Origin: CAZEPJ01 sp964514105
Lineage (GTDB): Bacteria; Desulfobacterota; Desulfocorpusculales; Desulfocorpusculum
Direction: 5' to 3'
Assembly: GCA_964514105.1 (NCBI GenBank)
Contig: CAZEPJ010000008.1
Span: 1 to 64,000, forward strand
DNA length: 64,000 nt
Shown: piece after piece, positions 15,388 through 24,080 of the stretch
Layout: each line of letters opens with the position of its first letter
Numbering within the stretch: the first letter of the stretch is position 1
Translations under genes and position numbers: made by a program
The notes under the pieces: model-generated
Seen by the model: only the letters and a program-made list of their open reading frames with translations
Databases searched by the model: none
Told to the model about the DNA's origin: nothing

Positions 15388-16452
15388 ATGCTGTCGCTCA
15401 AATCGAAGAAGAGTGAGTTGATCGGACTGGACATCGGCAGCCACTCCATCAAGCTGGTGGACCTGGCGGGAGGCAAAGGGGGATATCGGTTGCGGCGGTT
15501 CGCCATGGCTCCCCTTCCCGCGGACGTCATCGTCGACGGGGCCGTGATGGATTCGGGCTCCATCATCGAGGTCGTGCGGGACCTCATCGCCAAGAACAAG
15601 GTGAAGAACCAGCGGGTGGCCCTTTCCATCTCGGGCTTCTCGGTCATCATCAAGAAAGTGACCCTCAACCATATGTCGGAGGCCGAACTACTGGAGTCCA
15701 TTCAATGGGAGGCGGCGCAGTATATCCCCTTCGACATCGAGGAGGTCAATATCGATTTCCAGATCCTGGGCGACAACGCGGAAAACCCTGATCAGATGGA
15801 CGTCCTTCTGGTCGCCGCCAAGAAGGAGATCATCAACGACTACGAGACCCTGATGACGGAAAGCGGACTGGAGACCCACATCATCGACGTGGACTCGTTC
15901 GCGGTGGAGACCATGTATGAAAACCTCTTTGGTCTCGGCGCGGATGAAGTGATCGCCCTGATCAACATCGGGGCGAGCACCATGAACTTCAACATCGTCA
16001 AGGGCGCCATCTCCCTGCTGACGCGGGACGTCTCCATGGGGGGAAAACAGGTGACGGAGGAGATTCAGAAGCAGTTCAACCTGCGCTACGAGGAGGCGGA
16101 GGCGCTCAAGTTGGGCCCCCGGGAGGTCTGGAACGAGTACAAGAATTTCGACCGGCTCGTGGAAAACGCCTGTGACCAGTTCGCCACGGAGATCCAGCGT
16201 TCGCTGGATTTCTTCTACGCCAATTTCCCTGAAGAGCAGGTCGGCCGTCTGGGATTGTGCGGGGGGGCGTCGAGCACCCCGGGGCTTTTGGGGCACATCA
16301 AAGAGCGGGTGGGGATCGAGCCTTTCCTCATCAATCCCTTTGAGCGGATCTCCTTCTCCCCCAAGGAGTTCGATCCCGCCTACCTGAACTCCATAGCACC
16401 CATCGCCGCAGTGGGGATCGGTCTGGCCATGAGGAGGGAAGGGGACAAATGA
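15388..16452 (+). CDS. pilM: Type IV pilus assembly protein PilM
   Basis: A 354-residue actin-like ATPase of the cytoplasmic ring under the pilus alignment complex. The N terminus LIGLDIGSHSIKLVDL is the phosphate-1 motif of the actin fold, and LINIGASTMNFNIV near 190-205 is phosphate 2. PilM binds the cytoplasmic tail of PilN. GAGGGGATCCC precedes the ATG. Its stop overlaps pilN by four bases. Confidence 0.93.
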   Translation: MLSLKSKKSELIGLDIGSHSIKLVDLAGGKGGYRLRRFAMAPLPADVIVDGAVMDSGSIIEVVRDLIAKNKVKNQRVALSISGFSVIIKKVTLNHMSEAELLESIQWEAAQYIPFDIEEVNIDFQILGDNAENPDQMDVLLVAAKKEIINDYETLMTESGLETHIIDVDSFAVETMYENLFGLGADEVIALINIGASTMNFNIVKGAISLLTRDVSMGGKQVTEEIQKQFNLRYEEAEALKLGPREVWNEYKNFDRLVENACDQFATEIQRSLDFFYANFPEEQVGRLGLCGGASSTPGLLGHIKERVGIEPFLINPFERISFSPKEFDPAYLNSIAPIAAVGIGLAMRREGDK

Positions 16453-17099
16453 TCAAGATCAACCTCCTGCCCGTTCGAGAGAAGGTCAAGAAGGAGAATG
16501 TCCGCCGGCAGATCTCCATCGGGATCCTGCTAATCGTGCTTGGGGTGGCCGTGATGGGCCTGCTGCTCTTCCAGCAGTACAGCCAGTTGGGCGAACTCAA
16601 GGAGGAGAAGGCCAAGCTGGAGCAGCAGCTTGCTGCATTGAAAAAGGAAGTGGGAGACCTGAGCAAGATCCGCCAGCAAAAGGAGGCCCTGGAAAAGCGC
16701 AAAGAGGCCATAGCGAGTCTGAGCAAGAACCGACTTCGAACGGTTCAGGCCCTGGACAAACTCCTGGATGCCAAGCCCAAGTCGCTCTTCTTCACCAGCC
16801 TCGAGCAGAAAGGACAACCCGGGGCTCCTTGGGAGGATTTCAGCCTGACCATCTCCGGGATCAGCACGGATAACGAGGTCGTGGCGCAGTTCATGCGAAA
16901 CCTCAAGGAACAGAAGGCCATCTTCAAGGCTGTTGATCTGGATCTGACCAAGGCCAAGACCATTCAGAAGGAAGTCGGGGCCTACCAGGAATACAAGGTG
17001 GAAGTGCAGGTCGGCCAGGAGCGGCCGCCGGCACCACCACCAGGCCCGGCAACCAATCCGCCGGCCCCGCCGGCCGGGCCCGCCAAGAAGGCCCGGTGA
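16449..17099 (+). CDS. pilN: Type IV pilus inner-membrane protein PilN
   Basis: A 216-residue bitopic protein. The PilM-binding motif MIKINLLPVREK is at the extreme N terminus, a transmembrane helix covers about residues 22-42, a coiled coil about 45-90, and a ferredoxin-like periplasmic domain follows. The C-terminal 25 residues are Pro/Ala-rich. It pairs with PilO, encoded 40 bases downstream. Confidence 0.92.
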   Translation: MIKINLLPVREKVKKENVRRQISIGILLIVLGVAVMGLLLFQQYSQLGELKEEKAKLEQQLAALKKEVGDLSKIRQQKEALEKRKEAIASLSKNRLRTVQALDKLLDAKPKSLFFTSLEQKGQPGAPWEDFSLTISGISTDNEVVAQFMRNLKEQKAIFKAVDLDLTKAKTIQKEVGAYQEYKVEVQVGQERPPAPPPGPATNPPAPPAGPAKKAR

Positions 17100-17139
17100 A
17101 CCCGTGGACGATGGACCCTCGAGGGGATAGGACAGACCG

Positions 17140-17793
17140 ATGGCACTGAGCAAACAAGACCTCATGAAGTTGCCCATGTGGCAAAAGGCGCTGATTCCCA
17201 TCGCAATCATCCTCGTGTTGGGAGCCGTCTGGTACTTCCTGCTCTACGCGCCCAACGAGGAGGAGACGGCGGTCCTGCGAGGTCAGATCGCCAAGCTCAA
17301 GAAGGATGTGGAGGAACAACAGAAGGCAAAGCTCGCAAAGGTCACCCTGGAGGCCGAGATCAAGAAGTTGGAACAGGAATTGAAGGTCCTCAGCGCCAAG
17401 CTGCCGGAGGAGAAGGAGATTCCGTCCCTCCTGAGCAGCGTCAACGAAGTCGGGCGTCTGAACGGATTGGACTTCGCCCTGTTCAAGCAGGAAAAGGCCG
17501 TGCGCAAGGAATACTACTCGGAGATCCCCGTGCAGATCCAGGTCCAGGGTGGTTTCCATCAGATCGCCCTGTTCCTCAACCGGCTGGGTTCTCTGGACCG
17601 CATCATCCATATCTCCAAGTTGAAGATGGGCAAGTACAAGTCGGCGGGTGGGGCTGGTACCATCGAGGCGAGCATGGAAGCCACGACGTACAAGTATGAG
17701 TCCCAGCCGCTCCCCCCCAAACAGGCCCCGGGTGCTGGTAAGAAGCCGGCAGCGCCGCCTTCGGCACCAACCAAGAAGGGGGCCGTTGATTAG
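17140..17793 (+). CDS. pilO: Type IV pilus inner-membrane protein PilO
   Basis: A 217-residue bitopic protein with a transmembrane helix at residues 14-32, a charged coiled coil at 38-85 and a ferredoxin-like domain at about 90-185, ending in a Pro/Lys-rich tail. It dimerises with PilN and contacts PilP. Length and order fit the PilMNOP complex. Confidence 0.92.
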   Translation: MALSKQDLMKLPMWQKALIPIAIILVLGAVWYFLLYAPNEEETAVLRGQIAKLKKDVEEQQKAKLAKVTLEAEIKKLEQELKVLSAKLPEEKEIPSLLSSVNEVGRLNGLDFALFKQEKAVRKEYYSEIPVQIQVQGGFHQIALFLNRLGSLDRIIHISKLKMGKYKSAGGAGTIEASMEATTYKYESQPLPPKQAPGAGKKPAAPPSAPTKKGAVD

Positions 17794-17803
17794 GAGGGTG
17801 AGG

Positions 17804-18451
17804 TTGCGACTCAATCGTATCATTGGCACGGCGTTGGTGGGGATGGCGTGGTTGATGGCCGCTGGGTGCGAGCAGGATGCTCCGCCTTCCAAGCCCTCGG
17901 CCCCCGTGGTCAAAAAGAAGATCGAGACCAAGCCGGAGGCGAAACCCTCGGCCCCCACGCCTGCACAGGCGCTCAAGGCCCCGCAGGCCCCCGCAGCGCA
18001 GAAGGCTCAACCCCAGGCAGAGCCCAAGGCCTCGCCCGAGAAAGCCCCCGCCCAGCCCGCGGGGCCGGCGGGCGAGACGGCCGCTTACCAGTATCGCCCC
18101 GGAGATCGACCGGACCCGTTCATGCCGTTTTTCGAGGAGGCCAAGACGGCGGGGCCCGCCCCTGAATGTCGCGATGTCCCCCCCGGTCCGCTCACCGAGA
18201 ACGAGCCCAGCCAGTTCTCTCTGGTGGCTGTCCTCGGGCAGGGGGGGGAGGCGATGGCCATGGTACAGGATCGAAGCGGCAAGGGATATGTGGTGCGTCC
18301 CGGCACGCACTTGGGAAAGAAGTGCGGGAAGGTCAGCGGCATCGGGGCGGAGGGGGTCACCATCGAAGAGCCCTACGAGGACTTGCTGGGTCAGAAGAAG
18401 ACCCGCAAGGTGATCCTGGGGTTCAAAAAGTCGGAGGGAGGGAAACGGTGA
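17804..18451 (+). CDS. pilP: Type IV pilus lipoprotein PilP
   Basis: A 215-residue predicted lipoprotein linking PilNO to PilQ. A signal sequence ends at LMAAGC (Cys about 22). A long Pro/Ala/Lys-rich linker covers 25-85, and a compact beta domain near 130-212 contains FSLVAVLGQGGEAMAMV, as in PilP. The TTG at 17804 is chosen because AGGAGG lies exactly six bases before it; the in-frame GTG at 17798 directly abuts that AGGAGG. Its stop overlaps the pilQ start. Confidence 0.88.
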   Translation: MRLNRIIGTALVGMAWLMAAGCEQDAPPSKPSAPVVKKKIETKPEAKPSAPTPAQALKAPQAPAAQKAQPQAEPKASPEKAPAQPAGPAGETAAYQYRPGDRPDPFMPFFEEAKTAGPAPECRDVPPGPLTENEPSQFSLVAVLGQGGEAMAMVQDRSGKGYVVRPGTHLGKKCGKVSGIGAEGVTIEEPYEDLLGQKKTRKVILGFKKSEGGKR

Positions 18452-20994
18452 GCACCATCAAGCAAAAACGCTGGTTGAGGACCCTGGCTCTGGGATCGGC
18501 AGCCTTGGCGGTGTCCATGTCCGGGGTTCTCCGGACCTCCTGGAGCACGACGCACGGCCCCACCTCCCAGCCCCCGGGTGTCGTCGGTGCAGAGGATCCT
18601 GCATCCGGGTTGCGGCAGGCAGACCGCCTCCTGGATGTGACGGCCCTCCAGGAAGAGGAAGGCACGCGGTGTGTTCTACTGGGGGACGGAGCGCTGTTAA
18701 AATACCAGGCGTTCGAGCTCAAGAACCCACCGCGCATCGTGGTCGATGTCCACCATGTGAGTCAAGCCTTCCGCGATCAGAGCCTGAGCGTGAAATCACG
18801 GGAGATCAGCAAGGTGAGGGTGGGGCGCTACCCGGAAAAGGTCCGCCTGGTGTTCGACGTGGCCGGGAATGCCATGCCCAAGTTCAGCCTCTCCCAAGAG
18901 GGCCCCAAACTGGTCCTCAGGGTGGGGAATCTGGCACTGAGAGAGGAACGGGCGGCGCCCTCGGGGCCGGCCCACAGCGCACCGGAGGAGTCCGTGGCCC
19001 CGGAGCTCCCTGCCGGATCGGCAGGTACTCCAGCCGGGGAGGTCGTGGCCGCCCCGGAGGCAGAGGCGGCGCAACGCGAGGCTACTCCCATGAAAGAGGA
19101 ACCGCCGGTCCCGACCCTGGCGGCGGAGGCGAGCCCCCGGGAATCGGTCAAGAGTGGAGAGACGCAGTCGCCTCGGAGGACCCCTTTCATGCGGAAGGCC
19201 GAGGAGAAGGCCGCGGACAGTGCGCTCCCCGAGCCGTTGGCCGAGGCTTCCCCGATGAACAGCCCGCCCAACCAGGGAGGGGGGGAGTTGCCGGTGAAGC
19301 CCCGGACCGCTCCACGTGCCGACGCCGATCTGACGCGACCAGAGCATGGTGCTTCCAAATCGGAGCCGGGCCGGGCGCCCGGAGCGGGGACCAGGACCGC
19401 TTTGGCTGTTCCGCAAGGGGCCAAGGGCAAGAACCCGACGCCCTTCGCCTGGGAGCGCCCAGGGGTGACCCAGGGCGTGACCCTCGCCCAAATCGCCTCC
19501 AAGGCGCCCGTAGCGCTGCCCAAGGCGCCGGCGGCCTCGGCCGCAGTGGACAAGGGGGAGTTGGAAGACGAGGAGGAGTTCAAGATCAGCACCGGCATGG
19601 AGCCGGGCAAGGTGTACACGGGGCAGCGCGTCGATCTGGACTTCCAGGACATCGACCTGGATAACGTGTTTCGGCTGCTGGCGGAGGTGAGCAACCTCAA
19701 CATCCTGGTGAGCGACAAGGTGAAGGGCAAGGTGACCATGCGGCTCAAGAACGTGCCGTGGGATCAGGCCCTGGACCTGGTGCTTTCCACCCAGAAGCTC
19801 GGGGCGGTGCGGCAGGGAAATGTGATACGGATCGCGCCCCTCAAGGATCTTGCGGACGAGGAAAAGGAGCGCAAGAAGATCCGGCAGGAACGGATCCAGG
19901 AGCGCCTCGAATCCGCCAAGAGGCAGCAGGAAGCGGAGATCGAGAAGCAGGAAAGGGAGCGCAAGCTGCGCCCCTTCTCCAGCGAGTTCATCGTCCTGAA
20001 CTACACCAAGGCCAAGGATTTTCAGAGCCAGATCCAGGGGATGCTCACCAAGGAGCCCAAGATCGAGCGGGTGGGGGCGGCGGTGGTTGACGAGCGGACC
20101 AACACCGTGACGGTCCGGGACTATCCCGAAACCATCCAGCGTATCAAGGACTACCGAAAACAGGTGGACCGGCCCACGCCGCAGGTGCTCATCGAGGCCC
20201 GCATCGTAAAGGCGGCCAAGAACTTCGCCCGCGAACTGGGGATCCAATGGGGCGGGCAGTTCACAGAGTCCCAGAAGATCGGGGACGGGGAGTGGGCCAT
20301 GGGGGTATCATCGGCGGCACCGGGTGCGCCGTTCCCGTCCACCTTCCGATCGTCCAACTTCACCGGCGGAACGGGCAACGACCTCATTCCCCTGTCGGGT
20401 TGGATGGTGAACCTTCCCGCAACGCTCATCCCCGGCCCGCCGGGCATCGGATTCCAGATCGGGAGGATCGTCGGGGATCTCATCAACCTGGATGTCAGGC
20501 TCTCTGTGGCCGAGCGGGAAGGGTTGACCAAGATCATCTCGCGGCCCAAGATCATGACCCTGGACAATGTGGAGGCCACCATCAAGCAGGGCCGGGAGAT
20601 CCCGTTCACCCAGGTCAACCCCGAGGGGAACGTGAGCGTGGTGTACAAGGAGGCCTCCCTCAAGACAACGGTCACGCCGCTGATCTCCCCGGACGGCCGG
20701 GTTCGCCTCAAGCTGGACGTGACAGACGATTTCCCGGACCGCGCCAACGCCAACCCCATCACGGGAAACCCAGAGATCGTCAAGCGCCAGAGCACCACCG
20801 AGGTGCTCGTGAGCGACGGCGAGACCGTGGTCATCGGGGGCGTTCTGGAGGAGACCCGGGCCACGTCCGAGGACGGGGTTCCGTGGCTCAAGGACATCCC
20901 GGGCCTGAGCTGGCTGTTCGAGCGAAAGAGCCGCAGGGCGGATCAGACGGAGTTGCTCATCTTCGTGACGCCCTTCGTGGTCCAGCAGACCTGA
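18448..20994 (+). CDS. pilQ: Type IV pilus secretin PilQ
   Basis: An 848-residue outer-membrane secretin through which the pilus exits. An N-terminal hydrophobic signal segment covers about residues 10-27. One AMIN domain lies at about 60-165. A long low-complexity Pro/Ala/Glu linker covers 170-380, the secretin N0/STN domain 385-470, the N1 (NolW-type) domain 510-580, and the beta-barrel secretin domain 590-848 with VPWLKDIPGLSWLF near the end. The GTG start overlaps the pilP stop (GTGA). A clear terminator follows, ending the XRE-pilMNOPQ transcript. Confidence 0.94.
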   Translation: MSTIKQKRWLRTLALGSAALAVSMSGVLRTSWSTTHGPTSQPPGVVGAEDPASGLRQADRLLDVTALQEEEGTRCVLLGDGALLKYQAFELKNPPRIVVDVHHVSQAFRDQSLSVKSREISKVRVGRYPEKVRLVFDVAGNAMPKFSLSQEGPKLVLRVGNLALREERAAPSGPAHSAPEESVAPELPAGSAGTPAGEVVAAPEAEAAQREATPMKEEPPVPTLAAEASPRESVKSGETQSPRRTPFMRKAEEKAADSALPEPLAEASPMNSPPNQGGGELPVKPRTAPRADADLTRPEHGASKSEPGRAPGAGTRTALAVPQGAKGKNPTPFAWERPGVTQGVTLAQIASKAPVALPKAPAASAAVDKGELEDEEEFKISTGMEPGKVYTGQRVDLDFQDIDLDNVFRLLAEVSNLNILVSDKVKGKVTMRLKNVPWDQALDLVLSTQKLGAVRQGNVIRIAPLKDLADEEKERKKIRQERIQERLESAKRQQEAEIEKQERERKLRPFSSEFIVLNYTKAKDFQSQIQGMLTKEPKIERVGAAVVDERTNTVTVRDYPETIQRIKDYRKQVDRPTPQVLIEARIVKAAKNFARELGIQWGGQFTESQKIGDGEWAMGVSSAAPGAPFPSTFRSSNFTGGTGNDLIPLSGWMVNLPATLIPGPPGIGFQIGRIVGDLINLDVRLSVAEREGLTKIISRPKIMTLDNVEATIKQGREIPFTQVNPEGNVSVVYKEASLKTTVTPLISPDGRVRLKLDVTDDFPDRANANPITGNPEIVKRQSTTEVLVSDGETVVIGGVLEETRATSEDGVPWLKDIPGLSWLFERKSRRADQTELLIFVTPFVVQQT

Positions 20995-21018
20995 TGACCT
21001 GAAGGGCACGGCATGGGC

Positions 21019-21053
21019 GGGCACCCGGCTCCACGGCGGGTGCCCTTTTTTTT
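21019..21053 (+). terminator. Rho-independent terminator after pilQ
   Basis: GGGCACCCG at 21019-21027 pairs perfectly with CGGGTGCCC at 21037-21045 and is followed by eight T residues. Confidence 0.92.
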
Positions 21054-21094
21054 CCCCCACCGGCGGTGAGCCGCATCGGGAGGGGAGGAAGAGG

Positions 21095-22345
21095 ATGTCG
21101 TACAAGTCCGAGATCAAGGCGCTTCGCGAGGCACTGGAGGGGCAGAAGCTTCGGGTGACCGAGCTGCAGTCGCTCCTGGTCCAGATAACCCAGGAGGCGG
21201 AGGAGCGGGGCAGGGCCCTGGAGCAGATGACCGAACAGTGGATCTCCATGAAGACGTTCAACGAGAGCGTCCTGCAGAGCCTGACCAGCGGGCTCATCTC
21301 CGTGGACCGCAAGGGGCGGATCACATACATGAACCGGGGGGCGGAAAGAATCCTGCAGTACGGCAGCGAGGAGGTGAAAGGCAAGGCCCTGGGGGTCGCC
21401 CTGGCATGCAAGGACAAACAGGACCTGCTCAGAATCAGGGGGCTGACCGAAGATGAGCCTTCATTGGGCCGACAGGCGCGGGTGATGCGCAAGGACGGCG
21501 CGGAGATCCCCATCGGGTTCACCGTGTCGCCGCACCTGGACGGCGACGGGCACGAGATCGGCAAGATCGTCCATTTCAGGGACCTGAGCGAGGTCAACGA
21601 GATGCAGGAGGAGCTGCTGCGCATGGACCGGGTGGTTTCCCTGGGGGAGATCTCGATGGGTATCGCCCATGAGATCCGAAACCCCCTCGCCGGGATCCGG
21701 ATCACGGCGCAAGCCCTGGAAGAGGAACTGGGCCACAACGAGATACACCGGGAATACGTGGCCCGCATCATCTCGGAGATCGACCGTCTCAACGAGCTCC
21801 TCAAGTCGTTCTTCTCCTTTGCCAAACCCCAGCGGCCCCAGCTGGAACCGTGTCATCTTCCGGGCCTGGTGAGGGATGTCCTGCTGCTGCTGAGGAAGGA
21901 CCTGGCGGATCGCCGAATCCTCGTGGAGGAGGAGTACGCCGCTGGCCTCCCGCCCGTGCCCGTGGACATGAATCAGATGAAGCAGGTGGTGCTGAACCTG
22001 CTGCTCAACGCTGTGCAGGCCATCGGAAAGGAAGGGGTCGTCGGGCTCGGGATGGACGTGGGTGTGCACGGGGGAAGGCGGGAAGCGGTGCTCCGGGTGT
22101 CGGACACGGGAAAGGGAATCCTTCCCGAGCATCAGGCAAAGATCTTCGATCCGTTTTTCACCACCAAGGCCAAGGGTCTGGGGTTGGGTCTGTCGATCAC
22201 GTACAGGATCGTCAAGCGGCACGGGGGGCGAATCCGGGTTCAGAGCGAATCGGGGAAGGGGACCACTTTCTTCGTCCACATACCGGTGGACCTCGGGGTT
22301 CGGGGAGGTGACGGCCATGAGGCCCCGCATCCTGATCGTCGATGA
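21095..22345 (+). CDS. PAS-domain sensor histidine kinase (NtrB/AtoS-like)
   Basis: A 416-residue soluble kinase. A coiled coil (residues 1-50) leads into a PAS domain (55-165). A HisKA domain follows with the phospho-acceptor His192 in AHEIRNPLAG. The ATP-binding domain has NLLLNAVQAI (N box), DTGKGI (G1) and KGLGLGLS (G2). No membrane segment is seen, so the signal is probably cytoplasmic. It overlaps the NtrC-type regulator gene by 29 bases, making them a cognate pair. It begins just after the pilQ terminator. Confidence 0.92.
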   Translation: MSYKSEIKALREALEGQKLRVTELQSLLVQITQEAEERGRALEQMTEQWISMKTFNESVLQSLTSGLISVDRKGRITYMNRGAERILQYGSEEVKGKALGVALACKDKQDLLRIRGLTEDEPSLGRQARVMRKDGAEIPIGFTVSPHLDGDGHEIGKIVHFRDLSEVNEMQEELLRMDRVVSLGEISMGIAHEIRNPLAGIRITAQALEEELGHNEIHREYVARIISEIDRLNELLKSFFSFAKPQRPQLEPCHLPGLVRDVLLLLRKDLADRRILVEEEYAAGLPPVPVDMNQMKQVVLNLLLNAVQAIGKEGVVGLGMDVGVHGGRREAVLRVSDTGKGILPEHQAKIFDPFFTTKAKGLGLGLSITYRIVKRHGGRIRVQSESGKGTTFFVHIPVDLGVRGGDGHEAPHPDRR

Positions 22346-23705
22346 CGACGGGGTGATCGTCCAGGCCTTGAGCCGGGCCTTGGATCGCGCGGGATACGAG
22401 GCGGTGACCGCCGGCTGCGGGCAAGAGGCTATGGAGGTCTTCGCCCGGGAGGCCTGTCAGGTCGTTCTGTTGGATGTGCGCCTTCCGGATACCGACGGAT
22501 TGAGCCTCTTGGCTCGCATGAGGGAATTGGACGATGACCAGATGTTCGTCATGATGACCGCGTACGATGACGCTGCGGTGGCCGTCCAGGCAATGAAGGC
22601 GGGCGCCTACGACTACATTCACAAGCCGTTCGATCTGGAGGAGCTCCGGATGATCGTGGCCAAGGCCCTGGAGATCCGGCGCATGAGGGGGGAACTGGCC
22701 GCCCTGCGGCAGCGGCATGGGGGCCCCGTGCCGGCCCACGAGCTGCTGGGTGCGTCTGCGGAGATGGCCCGCATCCGCTCCCTGGTTCGCCGGATCGCCC
22801 AGACGCCCAGGACCTCGGTCCTCATTCTCGGGGAGAGCGGGACCGGGAAGGAGAGGGTGGCAAACGCCATTCACTTCTCGAGCGAGCGGCGGGATTTCCC
22901 CCTGATGAAGATCAACTGCAGCGCGATCCCCTCGCAGTTGCTCGAGTCCGAGCTGTTCGGGCACGAAAAGGGGGCCTTCACCGATGCCAAGGGCACCAAG
23001 AAGGGCCTCTTGGAGATGGCTCACGGAGGCACGGTCTTCCTGGACGAGGTCGGGGACCTCGCCCTGTCCCTGCAGCCCAAGTTGCTTCGCTTCCTGGAGT
23101 CCCGCTCCCTGCAACGGGTGGGCGGCCTGCGGGAGATCCAGGTGGACGCCAGGATCATCGCGGCCACTCACCGGGACCTGGAGGCCATGGTGGCCCGGGG
23201 GACCTTTCGGGAGGATCTGTACTATCGCCTCAAGGTGATGGTGGTGGCCATCCCCCCCCTGCGCAAGCGGCCCCGGGACATCCTCATTCTGGCTCAGCAG
23301 TTCCTGCACGAAATCGCTGGAGATCTGGGCAAGCCCGTGCAGAGCCTCAGTCCGGAGGCAGCCGGAAGGCTTGTGCAGTATCCCTGGCCGGGCAATGCCC
23401 GGGAGTTGAGAAACGTCCTGGAGCGGGCGGCCATCCTGTCCTCGTCCCCCACGATTCGGAGGGAACACCTGCAGCTCGATGCGGCCTGGGGGACGCCCGG
23501 CGGGGAGGGCACGGGCAAACCCGAGGCGGACGAGGGGCTGAGCCTGGCTGCCGCCCAACGGCAGCACATCCTGCGGGTCCTGCATCGAACGGGAGGCAAC
23601 CGGTCCGCTGCGGCCCGGATCCTGGGGATCTCGCGCTCAACGCTCCAGGAACGGCTGAAGCAGTACGGCCACTCCTCCGGACCCCGGGGGGGGCAAAAGC
23701 ATTGA
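22317..23705 (+). CDS. NtrC-family sigma-54 response regulator
   Basis: A 462-residue activator. The receiver domain (1-120) has Asp53 as phospho-acceptor. The AAA+ domain (about 140-380) has Walker A GESGTGKE and the sigma-54-contacting loop GAFTDA. A Fis-type HTH closes the protein (NRSAAARILGISRSTLQERL). It overlaps the kinase gene. A near-consensus sigma-54 promoter lies 150 bases downstream of its stop, ahead of the next gene, and is the obvious candidate target. Confidence 0.94.
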   Translation: MRPRILIVDDDGVIVQALSRALDRAGYEAVTAGCGQEAMEVFAREACQVVLLDVRLPDTDGLSLLARMRELDDDQMFVMMTAYDDAAVAVQAMKAGAYDYIHKPFDLEELRMIVAKALEIRRMRGELAALRQRHGGPVPAHELLGASAEMARIRSLVRRIAQTPRTSVLILGESGTGKERVANAIHFSSERRDFPLMKINCSAIPSQLLESELFGHEKGAFTDAKGTKKGLLEMAHGGTVFLDEVGDLALSLQPKLLRFLESRSLQRVGGLREIQVDARIIAATHRDLEAMVARGTFREDLYYRLKVMVVAIPPLRKRPRDILILAQQFLHEIAGDLGKPVQSLSPEAAGRLVQYPWPGNARELRNVLERAAILSSSPTIRREHLQLDAAWGTPGGEGTGKPEADEGLSLAAAQRQHILRVLHRTGGNRSAAARILGISRSTLQERLKQYGHSSGPRGGQKH

Positions 23706-24080
23706 CCGAGATCCGGTCGATGGCCGAAAACCGGGCAGGGGAAAGGCAAGAGAAGAGGCGTTTCGGGGACGGGGGGAATCTGGGCCGTCCCCCGGCAAAT
23801 GGGGCCGGAGGGTTGAGTGGAGCCGCCGGGCCCCGGCGTTGGACGGACCGCAACAGGGCACGGTCCTTGCTTTCGCGTTTCCATGCGGAAACGGCGCTTT
23901 CCGGACGGCGTGCCCAGCGGCTGGCGTGCGGGGATCCCATGGTCGTTGGATGGGTTGCCTGGGGCCGATGGTTGAGCACTGAAAGAGCCGTTCGGGAATC
24001 CTTGGTTTCCGGGTGACAAGTCAACGGGGGGACGCCGATGACGAGGGCATCCCGCCAACCCAGCCCTGGAGGGTGGCGCC
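23706..24080 (+). other. Intergenic leader region between ntrC-type gene and motility cluster
   Basis: About 375 bases with no convincing gene. An open frame starting at TTG 23702 (about 104 codons) has biased composition and no recognisable domain. A short inverted repeat GACCG-N5-CGGTC sits at 23704-23718 and a sigma-54 promoter at 23856-23871. The transcript leader before 24081 would be about 200 bases. Confidence 0.6.
23856..23871 (+). promoter_or_regulatory. Sigma-54 (RpoN) promoter
   Basis: GGGCACG-GTCC-TTGCT matches the consensus TGGCACG-N4-TTGCW at every defined position but the first, with the -24 GG and -12 GC in correct register. It points to the receiver-DUF4388-Roadblock gene at 24081 and lies directly after a gene for a GAFTDA-bearing NtrC-type activator. 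Confidence 0.75.

Noticed and set aside
23702..24016. A 104-codon frame after the NtrC-type gene
   Set aside because: Weak TTG start, biased composition, and it spans the sigma-54 promoter; no recognisable domain.
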